Numbered from the stretch's first letter, positions 24,413 through 33,949 are shown. The stretch: DNA of 64,000 nt from Paracidovorax cattleyae (GCF_900104515.1 NZ_FNJL01000005.1:1-64000), one strand, 5' to 3'. Notes: a model not told the origin generated them from the sequence alone. Translations and numbers: made by a program.

Positions 24413-25330
24413 ATGCAAGCCCTCTGGATGGTCCTCGCCGCATTCCTCTTCGCGAGCATGGGGGTCTGCGTGAAGCTGGCGTCGGCCTATTTCAACGCGG
24501 CCGAACTGGTGTGCTACCGGGGCATCATCGGCATGGCCATCCTGTGGGCGCTGGCGCGGCGCCAGGGCGTGGGGCTGGGCACGCGCTACCCGGGCATGCA
24601 TGCCTGGCGCAGCCTGATCGGCGTGGCCTCCCTGGGTGCCTGGTTCTACGCCATCGCGCACCTGCCGCTCGCCACCGCCATGACCCTCAACTACATGAGC
24701 AGCGTGTGGATCGCCGCCTTCATCGTGGGCGGGGCCCTGCTGGCCTGGCGGCCTTCGGGCGGCGACGGCGGCACCCGTCCGCCTTTGCAGGCGCCGCTCG
24801 TGATGACCGTGATGGCCGGCTTCGCGGGCGTGGTCATGATGCTGCGCCCCAGCCTGGACGCCCACCAGATGTTCGCGGGCCTCATCGGCCTGCTGTCGGG
24901 CCTGTCCGCCGCCTTCGCCTACATGCAGGTGATGGCGCTGTCGCGCATCGGCGAGCCGGAAACGCGCACGGTGTTCTATTTCGCGGTGGGCTCGGCCGTG
25001 GCGGGCGGCGCGGCCATGCTGCTCACGGGCGCCTCGGCGTGGCCGGGCTGGCCGGGCCTGTGGCTGCTGCCCATCGGATTCCTAGCCGCCGCCGGCCAGC
25101 TCTGCATGACGCGGGCCTACGCGCGGGCGGGCTCGCAGCGCGGCACCCTGGTGGTCGCCAACCTGCAGTACTCCGGCATCGTCTTCGCCGCTGTCTACAG
25201 CGTGGTGCTGTTCGGCGACGACATCCCGCCCATCGGCTGGACAGGCATGGCACTCATCATCGCCAGCGGCATCGTCGCCACCGTGCTGCGTGCCCGCGCG
25301 GCCCCCGGCGCACCGGCCGAAGAGCACTGA
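24413..25330 (+). CDS. DMT-superfamily (EamA) transporter
   Basis: The 305-residue protein has ten predicted membrane helices arranged as two EamA repeats. The first begins MQALWMVLAAFLFASMGVCV and ends near MMLRPSL. The second begins around AGLIGLLSGLSAAFAYMQVM and ends IASGIVATVL. Internal features typical of the family are YRGIIGMAILW and YMSSVWIAAFIVG. Members export amino acids, nucleosides or other small metabolites. The substrate cannot be told. It follows the Rieske gene by 153 bp and may be separately expressed. Confidence 0.85.
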   Translation: MQALWMVLAAFLFASMGVCVKLASAYFNAAELVCYRGIIGMAILWALARRQGVGLGTRYPGMHAWRSLIGVASLGAWFYAIAHLPLATAMTLNYMSSVWIAAFIVGGALLAWRPSGGDGGTRPPLQAPLVMTVMAGFAGVVMMLRPSLDAHQMFAGLIGLLSGLSAAFAYMQVMALSRIGEPETRTVFYFAVGSAVAGGAAMLLTGASAWPGWPGLWLLPIGFLAAAGQLCMTRAYARAGSQRGTLVVANLQYSGIVFAAVYSVVLFGDDIPPIGWTGMALIIASGIVATVLRARAAPGAPAEEH

Positions 25331-25448
25331 CGCCCTGGGGCCGAAGCGCACCGGCGCCCGCGTCCTCGGGCAAGATGGAGGCCCTGCGCGTCCGTGCCGC
25401 CGGCCGGGCAACGCACTTTCCACGCCACCTTCCTCCTTTCGACGCAAC

Positions 25449-26348
25449 ATGGCCTACACGACCCTCATTTCCGCCGACGAACTGAAGGCGCTGCGCGCGA
25501 GCGGCGCGCCGCTGATGGTCTTCGACTGCAGCTTCGACCTGGCGCACCCTTCGCGCGGGCAGCAGCAATACCTCGAATCGCACATTCCCGGCGCGGTGTA
25601 CGCGCACCTCGACGAATCGCTCAGCGCCCGGCACGGCGCGCCCGGCGCGGGCGGCACGATCGTGGCGACGGAGGGCGACATGCCGGTGTCCGGCGGACGC
25701 CATCCCCTGCCCCACCCCGAGCGCTTCGCGGCCTGGCTCTCCTCGGTGGGCTTTTCCAACGCGATGCAGGCCGTGGTGTACGATCGCAACGGCACCAATT
25801 TCTGCGGGCGCCTGTGGTGGATGCTGCAGTGGGTCGGCCACGAGGCCGTGGCAGTGCTCGACGGCGGACTGCAGGCCTGGGAGCAGGCCGGCGGCGAACT
25901 CGCGCATGGCGAAGAGCCCGCGCACTTCCAGGCGAACTTCGCCCTGGGCGAGCCCCTGCAGCGGCTGGCCACGGCCGCCGAGGTTCGGGCCGCGCTGGGC
26001 CGGCCGGACCAGACGGTGGTGGATGCGCGCGCGCCCGCGCGCTACCGCGGCGAACTGGAGCCGCTCGATCCCGTCGCCGGGCATATTCCGGGCGCGCTCA
26101 ACCGTCCGTTCTCCGACAACCTCGGGCCCGACGGCCGCTTCAAGCCGGCCGCGCAGTTGCGGGCCGAATTCGAATCGCTGCTCGCGGGCCGCGACCCTGC
26201 CACCGTGGTGCACCAGTGCGGCAGCGGCGTGAGCGCCACGCCCAATGTGCTGGCCATGCAGGTCGCCGGGCTGGGCGGCACCGCGCTCTTCGCGGGCAGC
26301 TGGAGCGAGTGGTGCAGCGATCCGTCCCGCCCCGTCGAACGCGGCTGA
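25449..26348 (+). CDS. Two-domain sulfurtransferase (rhodanese / thiosulfate or mercaptopyruvate type)
   Basis: The 299-residue protein has two rhodanese domains. The N-terminal one (residues 5-150) contains SHIPGAVYAHLDES and VVYDRNGTNFCGRLWW and is catalytically silent. The C-terminal one (175-290) contains VDARAPARYRGE and the active loop HQCGSGVSATPN with Cys257 as the persulfide carrier. CGSGV-type loops are found in 3-mercaptopyruvate sulfurtransferases and thiosulfate sulfurtransferases. The SseA-like layout fits, but the substrate is not certain. The start is ATG 25449, because the longer frame upstream is non-coding. It lies directly upstream of the sulfur-acquisition genes. Confidence 0.88.
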   Translation: MAYTTLISADELKALRASGAPLMVFDCSFDLAHPSRGQQQYLESHIPGAVYAHLDESLSARHGAPGAGGTIVATEGDMPVSGGRHPLPHPERFAAWLSSVGFSNAMQAVVYDRNGTNFCGRLWWMLQWVGHEAVAVLDGGLQAWEQAGGELAHGEEPAHFQANFALGEPLQRLATAAEVRAALGRPDQTVVDARAPARYRGELEPLDPVAGHIPGALNRPFSDNLGPDGRFKPAAQLRAEFESLLAGRDPATVVHQCGSGVSATPNVLAMQVAGLGGTALFAGSWSEWCSDPSRPVERG

Positions 26349-26481
26349 CGGCACCGCGGCGGCGGGCCTGAGCCGCCGCCGCGTTCGCGGAAAAAACGCA
26401 TAAGCTAGTCCGCAAATCTTCGTTCCCGCACGGTGGAGCCGGTCCCGAGAATGGCCGCATCACTTGCCCGAGGACCGAAGA

Positions 26482-27312
26482 ATGACCGCATCCGTTTCCC
26501 GCCGCCGCCTGCTCGCGGCCGCCGCCTCCGCGCCGCTGGGCCTGGGCGCGCTCCCCCTCGCGTTCGCGGCCGACCGCCTGCGCATCGGCGTGGTGCCCGG
26601 CGCCTATGCCGACTCCGTCGGCGTGGCCGCCAAGGAGGCCCGCGCCCAGGGGCTGCAGGTCGAAGTGATCGAATTCACCGACTGGACCACGCCCAACGTG
26701 GCGCTGAACGCGGGCGACATCGACATCAACTATTTCCAGCACCAGCCCTTCCTCGCCAACGCGATCAAGAAGCAGGGTTTCCAGCTCGCGAGCGCCGGCA
26801 CCGGCATCCTGGCCAACGTGGGCCTGTATTCGCTGAAGCACAAGAAAGTGGAGGACGTGCCCGCCGGCGGCAAGGTGGGCATCGCCAACGATCCGGTCAA
26901 CCAGGGCCGGGGCCTGCTGCTCCTGCAGAAAGTGGGCCTCATCCGGCTCAAGCCCGACGTGGGCTACCTGGGCACCCTGGCCGACATCGTGGACAACCCG
27001 AAGAAGCTCCGCTTCGTGGAGGTCGAAGGCCCGCAGCTGGTGCGCATCACGCCCGACGTGGACATCGCCCAGGGCTATCCGCATTTCATCGTGGCGGCCA
27101 AGGCGTTCGATCCGTCCAGCGGGCTGGCCTACTCGGGCATCGAGGACGCGCAGTTCGCGATCCAGTTCGTGGTCCGGCAGGACCGCGTGAACGATCCGGT
27201 GGTGCAGCGTTTCGTGCGCCTCTACCAGAACTCGCCCGCGGTGAAGAGCGAGACGCGGCGCGCGTTCGCCAACGACGACCGGCTCTACACGCTGGCCTGG
27301 GCGCGTTCGTGA
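26482..27312 (+). CDS. metQ: MetQ/NlpA-family substrate-binding protein of a methionine-type ABC transporter
   Basis: The 276-residue protein has the MetQ fold: [56 protein letters not shown] and LEPSGLAYSG-like [10 protein letters not shown]. The N-terminus has consecutive arginines ([13 protein letters not shown]) with cleavage near AFAAD, suggesting Tat-type export. It lacks the lipobox cysteine normal for MetQ, so it should be free in the periplasm rather than a lipoprotein. A GAGGA site precedes the ATG at 26482. The metN and metI genes follow in the order Q-N-I, not the common N-I-Q. Ligands may be methionine, its sulfoxide or another organosulfur compound. Confidence 0.88.
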   Translation: MTASVSRRRLLAAAASAPLGLGALPLAFAADRLRIGVVPGAYADSVGVAAKEARAQGLQVEVIEFTDWTTPNVALNAGDIDINYFQHQPFLANAIKKQGFQLASAGTGILANVGLYSLKHKKVEDVPAGGKVGIANDPVNQGRGLLLLQKVGLIRLKPDVGYLGTLADIVDNPKKLRFVEVEGPQLVRITPDVDIAQGYPHFIVAAKAFDPSSGLAYSGIEDAQFAIQFVVRQDRVNDPVVQRFVRLYQNSPAVKSETRRAFANDDRLYTLAWARS

Positions 27313-27329
27313 GGCAGGAGGTGCTCCGC

Positions 27330-28595
27330 ATGGCCTTCGCCTCCGTGCTGCGCCGCGCTCCAGCGTTCCCGGGGCCTGGCGGGCCTGCGGCCACCGCGCT
27401 GCTGCGCACCGGCGTCGCGGCATCGGCCGCCGTACCCTCCTTTCCCGCCGCGGACGCAACTCCTGCGGCCGACGGCACGGATACGCCGCGAGGCACCGTC
27501 GCCCTGCGCGGCGTCGGCAAGATCTATGCGTCTCCCGCCGGCGACGTGGCCGCGCTGCAGGACATCGACCTGGACATCCCGGCCGGCAGCATCTTCGGCA
27601 TCATCGGCCGCAGCGGCGCAGGCAAATCCAGCCTGCTGCGCACCATCAACCGGCTGGAGACGCCGTCGCACGGGCAGGTGCTCATCGACGGCGTGGACAT
27701 CGGCACGCTCGACGAGGACGGCCTCGTCACGCTGCGCCGCCGCATCGGCATGGTCTTCCAGCACTTCAACCTGCTGTCCGCGAAGACGGTGTTCGACAAC
27801 ATCGCCCTGCCGCTGCGCGTGGCGGGCGCGCGCCCCGCGCAGATCACGCGGCGGGTGAACGAACTGCTGGAACTCGTGGGCCTGCAGGACAAGCACCGCA
27901 GCTACCCGGGCCGGCTGTCCGGCGGACAGAAGCAGCGCGTGGGCATCGCGCGCGCCCTGGCCACCGACCCGGAGATCCTGCTGTGCGACGAGGCCACGTC
28001 GGCCCTGGACCCCGAAACCACGCACGCCATCCTGCAACTGCTGAAGGACATCAACCGGCGCCTGGGCATCACCATCATCCTGATCACGCACGAGATGCGC
28101 GTGATCCGCGAGATCGCCGACCAGGTGCTGGTGCTCGAGCAGGGGCGCATCGCCGAGCAGGGCCCCGTCTGGCAGGTGTTCGGTGCGCCGCGCCACGATG
28201 CCACGCGGGCGCTGCTGGCCCCGTTGCGCCAGGGCCTGCCCCCCGACCTGCGCGCGCAGTTGCAGGCGCATCCGCCGCAGGGCGGCCCGTTCGCGGCCAT
28301 CGTGCAGCTGGGCTACAGCGGCGAAGGCGGCCTCGAGCCCGAACTCGCGCGCATCGCCGCGGCCCTGCCCCCCGGCGCACGGCTGGTGCACGGCGGCGTG
28401 GACCGCATCCAGGGGCACGCGCAGGGCGAGCTGTTGCTGGCCGTGGACGGCGGCGCCGCGCTGGCCGACCTCGCCCCGCTCACCAGCGGCCCCGGCGCGA
28501 TCGCCCACTCCATCCAGGTGATCGGCTACCTGCCCCACGGCCCGTGGCAGCCTCCGGCAGCACATCCATCCACGCATCCATCCGCCCACCCATGA
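27330..28595 (+). CDS. metN: Methionine-type ABC transporter ATP-binding protein
   Basis: The ATPase core has Walker [10 protein letters not shown] (from residue 93), Q-loop [10 protein letters not shown], signature [16 protein letters not shown], Walker [13 protein letters not shown] and the switch His in LITHEM. The C-terminal region (about residues 330-405) has the pattern of the NIL regulatory domain that senses methionine in MetN. The protein is 421 residues against about 340 for typical MetN. The excess is a 55-residue Ala/Pro/Gly-rich N-terminal extension before [10 protein letters not shown]. The chosen ATG has AGGAGG upstream; a GTG at 27321 or 27309 is also possible. It overlaps metI by 4 bp. 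Confidence 0.9.
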   Translation: MAFASVLRRAPAFPGPGGPAATALLRTGVAASAAVPSFPAADATPAADGTDTPRGTVALRGVGKIYASPAGDVAALQDIDLDIPAGSIFGIIGRSGAGKSSLLRTINRLETPSHGQVLIDGVDIGTLDEDGLVTLRRRIGMVFQHFNLLSAKTVFDNIALPLRVAGARPAQITRRVNELLELVGLQDKHRSYPGRLSGGQKQRVGIARALATDPEILLCDEATSALDPETTHAILQLLKDINRRLGITIILITHEMRVIREIADQVLVLEQGRIAEQGPVWQVFGAPRHDATRALLAPLRQGLPPDLRAQLQAHPPQGGPFAAIVQLGYSGEGGLEPELARIAAALPPGARLVHGGVDRIQGHAQGELLLAVDGGAALADLAPLTSGPGAIAHSIQVIGYLPHGPWQPPAAHPSTHPSAHP

Positions 28596-29254
28596 GCCTT
28601 TCGCTGTCCATTCCCGCCGAACGCTACGGCCAGGCCCTGGCCGACACCCTGCTGATGGTCGGGGTCTCCGGCACGGCCGCGTTCCTCGCCGGCATTCCGC
28701 TGGCCCTGCTGCTCATCGTGACCGCTCCCGGCGGCTTTCTCGCCTCGCCCCGCGTGCACCGCGTGGCCGGCAGCGTGATCAACGGCTTCCGGGCCACGCC
28801 CTTCATCGTGCTGCTGGTGGCGCTCATTCCCTTCACGCGCATCGTGGCCGGCACCACCATCGGCGTCTGGGCGGCGATCGTGCCGCTGTCGATCAGCGCC
28901 ACGCCGTTCTTCGCGCGCATCGCGGAAGTCAGCCTGCGCGAGGTGGACCACGGCCTGATCGAGGCCGCGCAGGCCATGGGCTGCCGCAAGTGGCACATCG
29001 TGCGGCACGTCTATCTGCCCGAAGCGCTGCCCGGCATCGTGGGCGGCTTCACGATCACGCTGGTGGCGCTGATCGGCGCGTCCGCCATGGCCGGCGCGGT
29101 GGGCGCGGGCGGCCTGGGCGACCTGGCGATCCGATATGGCTACCAGCGCTTCGACACGCAGGTGATGGTGGTCGTGATCGCCGTGCTGATCGCGCTGGTC
29201 ACCGTGGTGCAGTCCACCGGCGACATCTGCGTGCGGCGCCTGCGCGAGCGCTGA
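28592..29254 (+). CDS. metI: Methionine-type ABC transporter permease
   Basis: The 220-residue permease has five or six membrane helices and the EAA loop ([20 protein letters not shown]) that docks on MetN, followed by [20 protein letters not shown] and [17 protein letters not shown], both diagnostic for MetI. It starts inside the metN stop codon (ATGA). It forms the homodimeric channel of the importer. The monooxygenase genes follow 36 bp later on the same strand, so the transporter probably imports their sulfur substrates. Confidence 0.93.
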   Translation: MSLSLSIPAERYGQALADTLLMVGVSGTAAFLAGIPLALLLIVTAPGGFLASPRVHRVAGSVINGFRATPFIVLLVALIPFTRIVAGTTIGVWAAIVPLSISATPFFARIAEVSLREVDHGLIEAAQAMGCRKWHIVRHVYLPEALPGIVGGFTITLVALIGASAMAGAVGAGGLGDLAIRYGYQRFDTQVMVVVIAVLIALVTVVQSTGDICVRRLRER

Positions 29255-29290
29255 GCCCGTCCCCTGACCGACCGAGGAGCCCACACGCCC

Positions 29291-30541
29291 ATGGCACATC
29301 CTTCCGCCGAAGGCCGCGCGGCCGCCACCCGCCTGCCCCTGCCGCCGCGCACGCCGCACCGCATCGCCAGCGAGGCCGAAGCCATCGACACCGCCCGCTC
29401 CCTGGCGCTCGAATTCCGCCAGGACGCGGCATCGCGCGACCGCGAGCGCCGCCTGCCCTGGGACGAGATCGAGCGCTACACCGCGAGCGGCCTTGGCGGC
29501 ATCGGCGTGCCGCGGACCCACGGAGGCATCGGCGCCTCGTTCCGCACGCGGATGGAGGTGTTCGCCATCCTGTGCGCGGCCGATCCATCGCTGGGACAGA
29601 TCCCGCAGAACCACCATGCGCTCATCCATCACCTGGTGGAGTTCGGAAACCCGCCGCTGCAGCGCCGCATCTTCGCGGACGTGCTCGCGGGGCACCGGCT
29701 GGGCAATGCCGGCCCGGAACGCAAGGCCCGCGCGGCCGCGGTCCACCACGCGACGGCGCGGCTGCGGCGGGACGCGCAGGGAACGCTGCGCGCCAGCGGC
29801 ACGCGCCACTATTCCACCGGGGCGCTGTTCGCGCACTGGGTGCCGTTCCGCGCCGAGGACGAACTCGGCCGCCCCGTGCAGGTCTGGGTGCGCCGCACGG
29901 CGCCCGGGCTGCAGGTGATCGACGACTGGGACGCCTTCGGCCAGCGCACCACGGCCAGCGGAAGCGTCGTGCTGCAGGACGTGCCCGTGGAGGAAGACAA
30001 CGTAGTCGCCCTCCACGCCGCGCCGGACCGGCCCACGCTGACGGGGCCGTTCTCGCAGCTGCTGCAAGCCTCCATCGATCTGGGGATCGCCGAGGGCGCG
30101 CTCGCCGACGCGCTCGCCTACGTGCGCGAGAAGACCCGGCCCTGGGTGGATTCCGGCGTGGAGCACGCCCACGACGATCCGCACATCCTGCGCGAGGTCG
30201 GCGAACTGGCCATCGACGTGCACGCCGCGCGCGAGATGCTGGCCGAGGCCGCGGACCTGCTGGATGCACTGGCCCGGGCGCCCCTCACCGACGCCGGGAG
30301 CGCCGAGGCCTCGGTGGCGGTCGCACGCGCGAAGGTGCTCACCACGGAGGCCGCGCTGCGCGCCGGGGAACACCTGCTGGAACTGGCCGGCACCTCGGCG
30401 TCGCGCACCGTGCACAACCTCGACCGGCACTGGCGCAATGCGCGCGTCCACACTCTGCACGACCCGGTGCGCTGGAAATACCACCTCATCGGCCGCTACG
30501 TGCTGAACGGCCAGGCGCCCCGGCGCCACCAGTGGAACTAG
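29291..30541 (+). CDS. SfnB-like flavin monooxygenase (acyl-CoA dehydrogenase fold), first paralogue
   Basis: The 416-residue protein has the acyl-CoA dehydrogenase fold but no CoA-chemistry glutamate loop. The motifs RDRERRLPWDEIERYTASGL, IPQNHHALIHHLVEFG, RHYSTGALFAHW and the C-terminal HTLHDPVRWKYHLIGRYVLNG match the SfnB/DszC group. These flavin monooxygenases use reduced FMN to oxidise organosulfur compounds during sulfur starvation. The next gene encodes a clear paralogue, and an FMN monooxygenase of the DszA/NtaA class follows. The neighbouring ABC transporter supports a role in sulfur scavenging. The substrate (sulfone, sulfoxide or thioether) is not known. Confidence 0.82.
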   Translation: MAHPSAEGRAAATRLPLPPRTPHRIASEAEAIDTARSLALEFRQDAASRDRERRLPWDEIERYTASGLGGIGVPRTHGGIGASFRTRMEVFAILCAADPSLGQIPQNHHALIHHLVEFGNPPLQRRIFADVLAGHRLGNAGPERKARAAAVHHATARLRRDAQGTLRASGTRHYSTGALFAHWVPFRAEDELGRPVQVWVRRTAPGLQVIDDWDAFGQRTTASGSVVLQDVPVEEDNVVALHAAPDRPTLTGPFSQLLQASIDLGIAEGALADALAYVREKTRPWVDSGVEHAHDDPHILREVGELAIDVHAAREMLAEAADLLDALARAPLTDAGSAEASVAVARAKVLTTEAALRAGEHLLELAGTSASRTVHNLDRHWRNARVHTLHDPVRWKYHLIGRYVLNGQAPRRHQWN

Positions 30542-30552
30542 AAGAACCGCCC

Positions 30553-31791
30553 ATGACCGCCCATACCCTCCAGGAACGACACTCCCTCCAGCAGGCCCGG
30601 ACCATCCCGCCCGTACTGGCCACGGCTGCGGAGATCCTCCAGACCGCCTCCGCACTCGCCCGCGAATGGGCGCCACAGGCATTGGCGCGCGACCGGGAGC
30701 GCCGACTGCCCTGGGTGGAAATCGAGGCCTACAGCGCCAGCGGGCTGTGGGGCATCACCGTGCCGCGCGCTCACGGCGGCCCGGGCGCCGACGCCTGGAC
30801 GCTCGCGCAGGCCATCGCCACGGTCTCGGCGGCGGACGGATCGCTGGGCCATATCCCGCAGAACCATTTCTACGCCCTCGAAGTGCTGCGCGTGGGCGGC
30901 ACCGAAGCCCAGCAGCGCTTCTTCCACGGGCGGGTGCTGCAGGGCGAGCGCTTCGGCAACGCGCTCTCCGAAACCGGCCACCGCGACTACCGGCGTCGCA
31001 CCCGGCTGGAGCGCTCCGGCGGCGGCTGGGTGCTGCAGGGGCGCAAGTCCTATTGCACCGGCGCGCTCTTCGCGCACTGGATTCCCACGCAGGCCATGCA
31101 GCAGCGGGACGACGGCAGCGAGACGGGCGTGATCGTCTTCGTGCCGCGCCATGCGCCCGGCGTCACGGTGGAAGACGACTGGGACGGCATGGGCCAGCGT
31201 GTGACGGGCAGCGGATCGGTGGCGCTGGACGGTGTGCGGGTGGAGCCCGAATGGATCGTGCCGTTCCAGGCCAGCTTCGAGCGGCCCACGGCCATCGGGC
31301 CGTTCGCCCAGATCATGCATGCCGCCATCGACCTCGGCATCGGCGAGGGGGCGCTGCAGGCCGCCCTGCCCTTCATCCGCACCCGGGCGCGCCCCTGGAT
31401 CGACGCCCAGGTGGAACATGCCACGGACGACCCCCTCACCCTGCATGCAGTGGGCGACGTGGACCTGCGCCTGCGCGCGGCCCGGGCGCTCGTGCGCCGC
31501 GCAGGGGCCTTCGTCGATACCGCACGGCAGGCACCCGATGAAGACACCGTGGCCGCCGCCTCGGTGGCCGTGGCCGAGGCGCGCGCCATGGCGCACCGCG
31601 CCGGCCTGCTCGCGGCCAACAAGCTGCTGGAGCTGGGCGGCACTTCCGCCACCGCGGCGGAACACGGCTTCGACCGCTTCTGGCGCAACGTGCGCACCCA
31701 CACGCTGCACGATCCCGTGCGCTGGAAGTACCACGCCGTGGGCAACTACCTGCTCAACGGCATCCGGCCGCCGCGCCACGGAGCCCTGTGA
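30553..31791 (+). CDS. SfnB-like flavin monooxygenase (acyl-CoA dehydrogenase fold), second paralogue
   Basis: This 412-residue protein follows its paralogue by 11 bp. It shares the layout RDRERRLPWVEIEAYSASGL, GHIPQNHFYALEVLRVGG, SYCTGALFAHWIP and THTLHDPVRWKYHAVGNYLLNG. Conservation of the last block in both points to a common active-site wall. Divergence elsewhere suggests different substrates or a heteromer rather than a recent duplication. The family is the DszC/SfnB type, which hydroxylates sulfur with reduced flavin. Its TGA overlaps the following ATG (TGATG), so the DszA-like gene is translationally coupled. Confidence 0.82.
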   Translation: MTAHTLQERHSLQQARTIPPVLATAAEILQTASALAREWAPQALARDRERRLPWVEIEAYSASGLWGITVPRAHGGPGADAWTLAQAIATVSAADGSLGHIPQNHFYALEVLRVGGTEAQQRFFHGRVLQGERFGNALSETGHRDYRRRTRLERSGGGWVLQGRKSYCTGALFAHWIPTQAMQQRDDGSETGVIVFVPRHAPGVTVEDDWDGMGQRVTGSGSVALDGVRVEPEWIVPFQASFERPTAIGPFAQIMHAAIDLGIGEGALQAALPFIRTRARPWIDAQVEHATDDPLTLHAVGDVDLRLRAARALVRRAGAFVDTARQAPDEDTVAAASVAVAEARAMAHRAGLLAANKLLELGGTSATAAEHGFDRFWRNVRTHTLHDPVRWKYHAVGNYLLNGIRPPRHGAL

Positions 31792-33194
31792 TGCCCGGCA
31801 CGCAACGCAACCGGCCGATCATCCTCAACGCGTTCAACATGAACGCGGTGGGGCACATCAACCATGGCCTCTGGACGCATCCCCGCGACCGGTCGAGCGA
31901 TTACCACTCGCTGGACTACTGGACCGGGCTCGCGCGCGAACTGGAGCGCGGCCTCTTCGACAGCCTCTTTCTGGCCGACATCGTCGGCGTATACGACACC
32001 TACGGGCAGTCGGCGGACGTCACGCTGCGCGAATCGGTGCAACTGCCGGTGAACGACCCCCTGCTCGTCGTGCCCGCCATGGCCGCCGCCACGCGGCACC
32101 TGTCGTACGGCGTCACCGTGAACCTGAGCTACGAGCAGCCCTACCTGCTGGCCCGCCGGTTCTCGACGCTGGACCACCTCACGCGGGGCCGCGTGGGCTG
32201 GAACATCGTCACCGGCTACCTCGATTCGGCCGCGCGCGCCATGGGCGTGGCGCAGCAGATCCCGCACGACGAGCGCTACGACCGGGCCGACGAATTCATG
32301 GACGTGGCCTACCAGCTCTGGGAAGGCAGCTGGGACGACGACGCCGTCCTGCGCGACCGCGCCCGGCGCATCTATGCCGACCCGGCCCGCGTGCGCCCGG
32401 TGCGCCACCACGGCACGCACTACCGGGTCGAGGGATACCACCTCTGCGAGCCGTCTCCGCAGCGCACGCCGGTGCTCCTGCAGGCCGGCAGCTCCGGCCG
32501 CGGACTGCGCTTCGCCGCCCGGCACGCGGAGTGCGTGTTCATGTCCACCCAGGACAAGGCCTCCACGCGGGAACTGGTCCGCGCCCTGCGCGCGGAGGTG
32601 GTCCGCGCGGGCCGCCATCCCGATGACGTGAAGGTGGTGGTGGGGCTCACCGCCGTGCCCGGCGCCACCCGCCGCGAAGCCGAAGACAGGTACCAGGAAT
32701 ACTGCCGCCATGCCAGCCCGGAGGCGGCGCTCGCCCACCTCTCGGCCGGCGCAGGCATCGATTTCTCCACGTACCGGCAGGGCACGCCTCTGCTGGGCCA
32801 GCACCGCAGCAACGGCATCGAGAACAGCCTGCGGCGCCTGGCCAACGGCCGCGACCACTACACCCTGGGCGACCTGCTGGAGGAACTGGCCCTGGGCGGC
32901 CGCTACGCCACCGTGGTCGGCTCGCCGCAGGACATCGCGGACGAGATGCAGTCCTGGCTGGACGAGGCCGGGGTGGACGGGTTCAACCTCGCGCGCACCG
33001 TGGTGCCCGAGAGCTACACGGACTTCATCGACCTCGTGGTGCCCGAACTGCAGAACCGCGGCCTGCACAAGACCGCCTACGCCGAAGGCACGCTGCGCCA
33101 CAAGCTCGCCGGCCGGGGCGACCGGCTGGCACCCACGCACCACGGGGCGGGCTTCCGCCCTGCCGCAGGCACGCCCGCCATGCGCGCGGCGTAA
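31791..33194 (+). CDS. NtaA/SnaA/DszA-family FMN-dependent monooxygenase
   Basis: The 467-residue luciferase-like protein contains ILNAFNMNAVGHINHGLW, SLDYWTGLARELERGLFDSL, a DPLLVVPAMAAATRHL segment and the long-insert features WNIVTGYLDSAARAMG and HHGTHYRVEGYHLCEPSPQR, all typical of this family. Such enzymes use FMNH2 from a separate reductase to cleave C-S or C-N bonds (DszA, SfnG, NtaA). The ATG at 31791 overlaps the previous TGA, and a GTG one codon upstream is possible. Following two SfnB-type oxygenases and a Met-type importer, it probably performs the C-S cleavage step. No flavin reductase gene is present nearby. Confidence 0.85.
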   Translation: MPGTQRNRPIILNAFNMNAVGHINHGLWTHPRDRSSDYHSLDYWTGLARELERGLFDSLFLADIVGVYDTYGQSADVTLRESVQLPVNDPLLVVPAMAAATRHLSYGVTVNLSYEQPYLLARRFSTLDHLTRGRVGWNIVTGYLDSAARAMGVAQQIPHDERYDRADEFMDVAYQLWEGSWDDDAVLRDRARRIYADPARVRPVRHHGTHYRVEGYHLCEPSPQRTPVLLQAGSSGRGLRFAARHAECVFMSTQDKASTRELVRALRAEVVRAGRHPDDVKVVVGLTAVPGATRREAEDRYQEYCRHASPEAALAHLSAGAGIDFSTYRQGTPLLGQHRSNGIENSLRRLANGRDHYTLGDLLEELALGGRYATVVGSPQDIADEMQSWLDEAGVDGFNLARTVVPESYTDFIDLVVPELQNRGLHKTAYAEGTLRHKLAGRGDRLAPTHHGAGFRPAAGTPAMRAA

Positions 33195-33565
33195 GGCGGC
33201 CCCTCTTCCCGCAGAGCATCCGGCCGGCGGCGCGTTCGCCGCAACCTCCCTGGCGGATGCCCATCCAGGCCATGGCCGAGCTGCGGCCGAGCCATAGGCA
33301 GCCCATATCCAGCCGATAGCCGTGCCTGCCCCCCGACCGCGGCCGGCGCCCCCGCGCAGCACGCGGCCCCTCGCATTCCCGTTCCAACGCTGGCGCGCCT
33401 GTAAGGCAAATTCCTACAAGCCCGGCTTGCCGGCGAGACACGACGCACCTCCAAACCCCGACTTAATTTCCGATTGGACCGAATTCACAATCCATTTCAA
33501 CGGATCGCGACACACCTGCACACCGCCAGGGCCCCCGCGATCTGCTAACGGAAAAGGAATGCACC
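33195..33565 (+). promoter_or_regulatory. flhDC upstream region with inverted-repeat operator candidate
   Basis: This 371 bp stretch has no gene. Its second half is unusually AT-rich for the window. TGTAAGG (33400-33406) and CCTACA (33413-33418) form a near-perfect inverted repeat around CAAATT, a good candidate regulator site. Further down, TTAATT (33463-33468) and CACAAT (33486-33491) are 17 bases apart and could be a weak promoter. AAAAGGA just before the flhD start is its ribosome-binding site. Confidence 0.45.
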
Positions 33566-33895
33566 ATGACCTCGGAACAACTTCTCGCTGAAATCCGCGA
33601 AGCCAACCTCACCTACCTGATGCTGGCCCAGACGCTGATCCGCCAGGACAAGGCCGAAGCCGTGTTCCGCCTGGGCATCAACGAAGACGCCGCAGACATC
33701 CTGGCCTCCCTCTCGGCGGCGCAGGTGCTCAAGCTGGCCTCCCGCAACACCCTGCTGTGCAGCTTCCGCGTGGACGACAACCTCGTCTGGAGCCTGCTCA
33801 CCAACCACAACACGCCCAAGAAGGTCGGCAACGAAGCCACCAATACGCTGCACGCCAACATCCTCATGGCCAGCCGCGTGTCGGAAGTGCTCTGA
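33566..33895 (+). CDS. flhD: Flagellar transcriptional activator FlhD
   Basis: FlhD combines with FlhC into the FlhD4C2 activator that switches on the class II flagellar genes. The 109-residue length is normal. The FlhD pattern is clear: LLAEIREANLTYLMLAQTLI, RQDKAEAVFRLGI and LASRNTLLCSFRVDDN. Its strong ribosome-binding site fits a master regulator. The flhC gene follows 54 bp downstream. No other flagellar genes are in the window, except possibly the FlgO-like lipoprotein beyond flhC. Confidence 0.95.
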   Translation: MTSEQLLAEIREANLTYLMLAQTLIRQDKAEAVFRLGINEDAADILASLSAAQVLKLASRNTLLCSFRVDDNLVWSLLTNHNTPKKVGNEATNTLHANILMASRVSEVL

Positions 33896-33949
33896 GCCTT
33901 CTCCTCCGCAGTCCGACCTTCCCGCCCCTTCCGCCTCCGAAAGACCGCC

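Noticed and set aside
26356-26382. Perfect 9-bp GC hairpin (GCGGCGGCG) after the sulfurtransferase gene, considered as a terminator or riboswitch upstream of metQ
   Set aside because: It has an A run, not a T run, on the plus strand, and no SAM or other known riboswitch core could be recognised in the leader.
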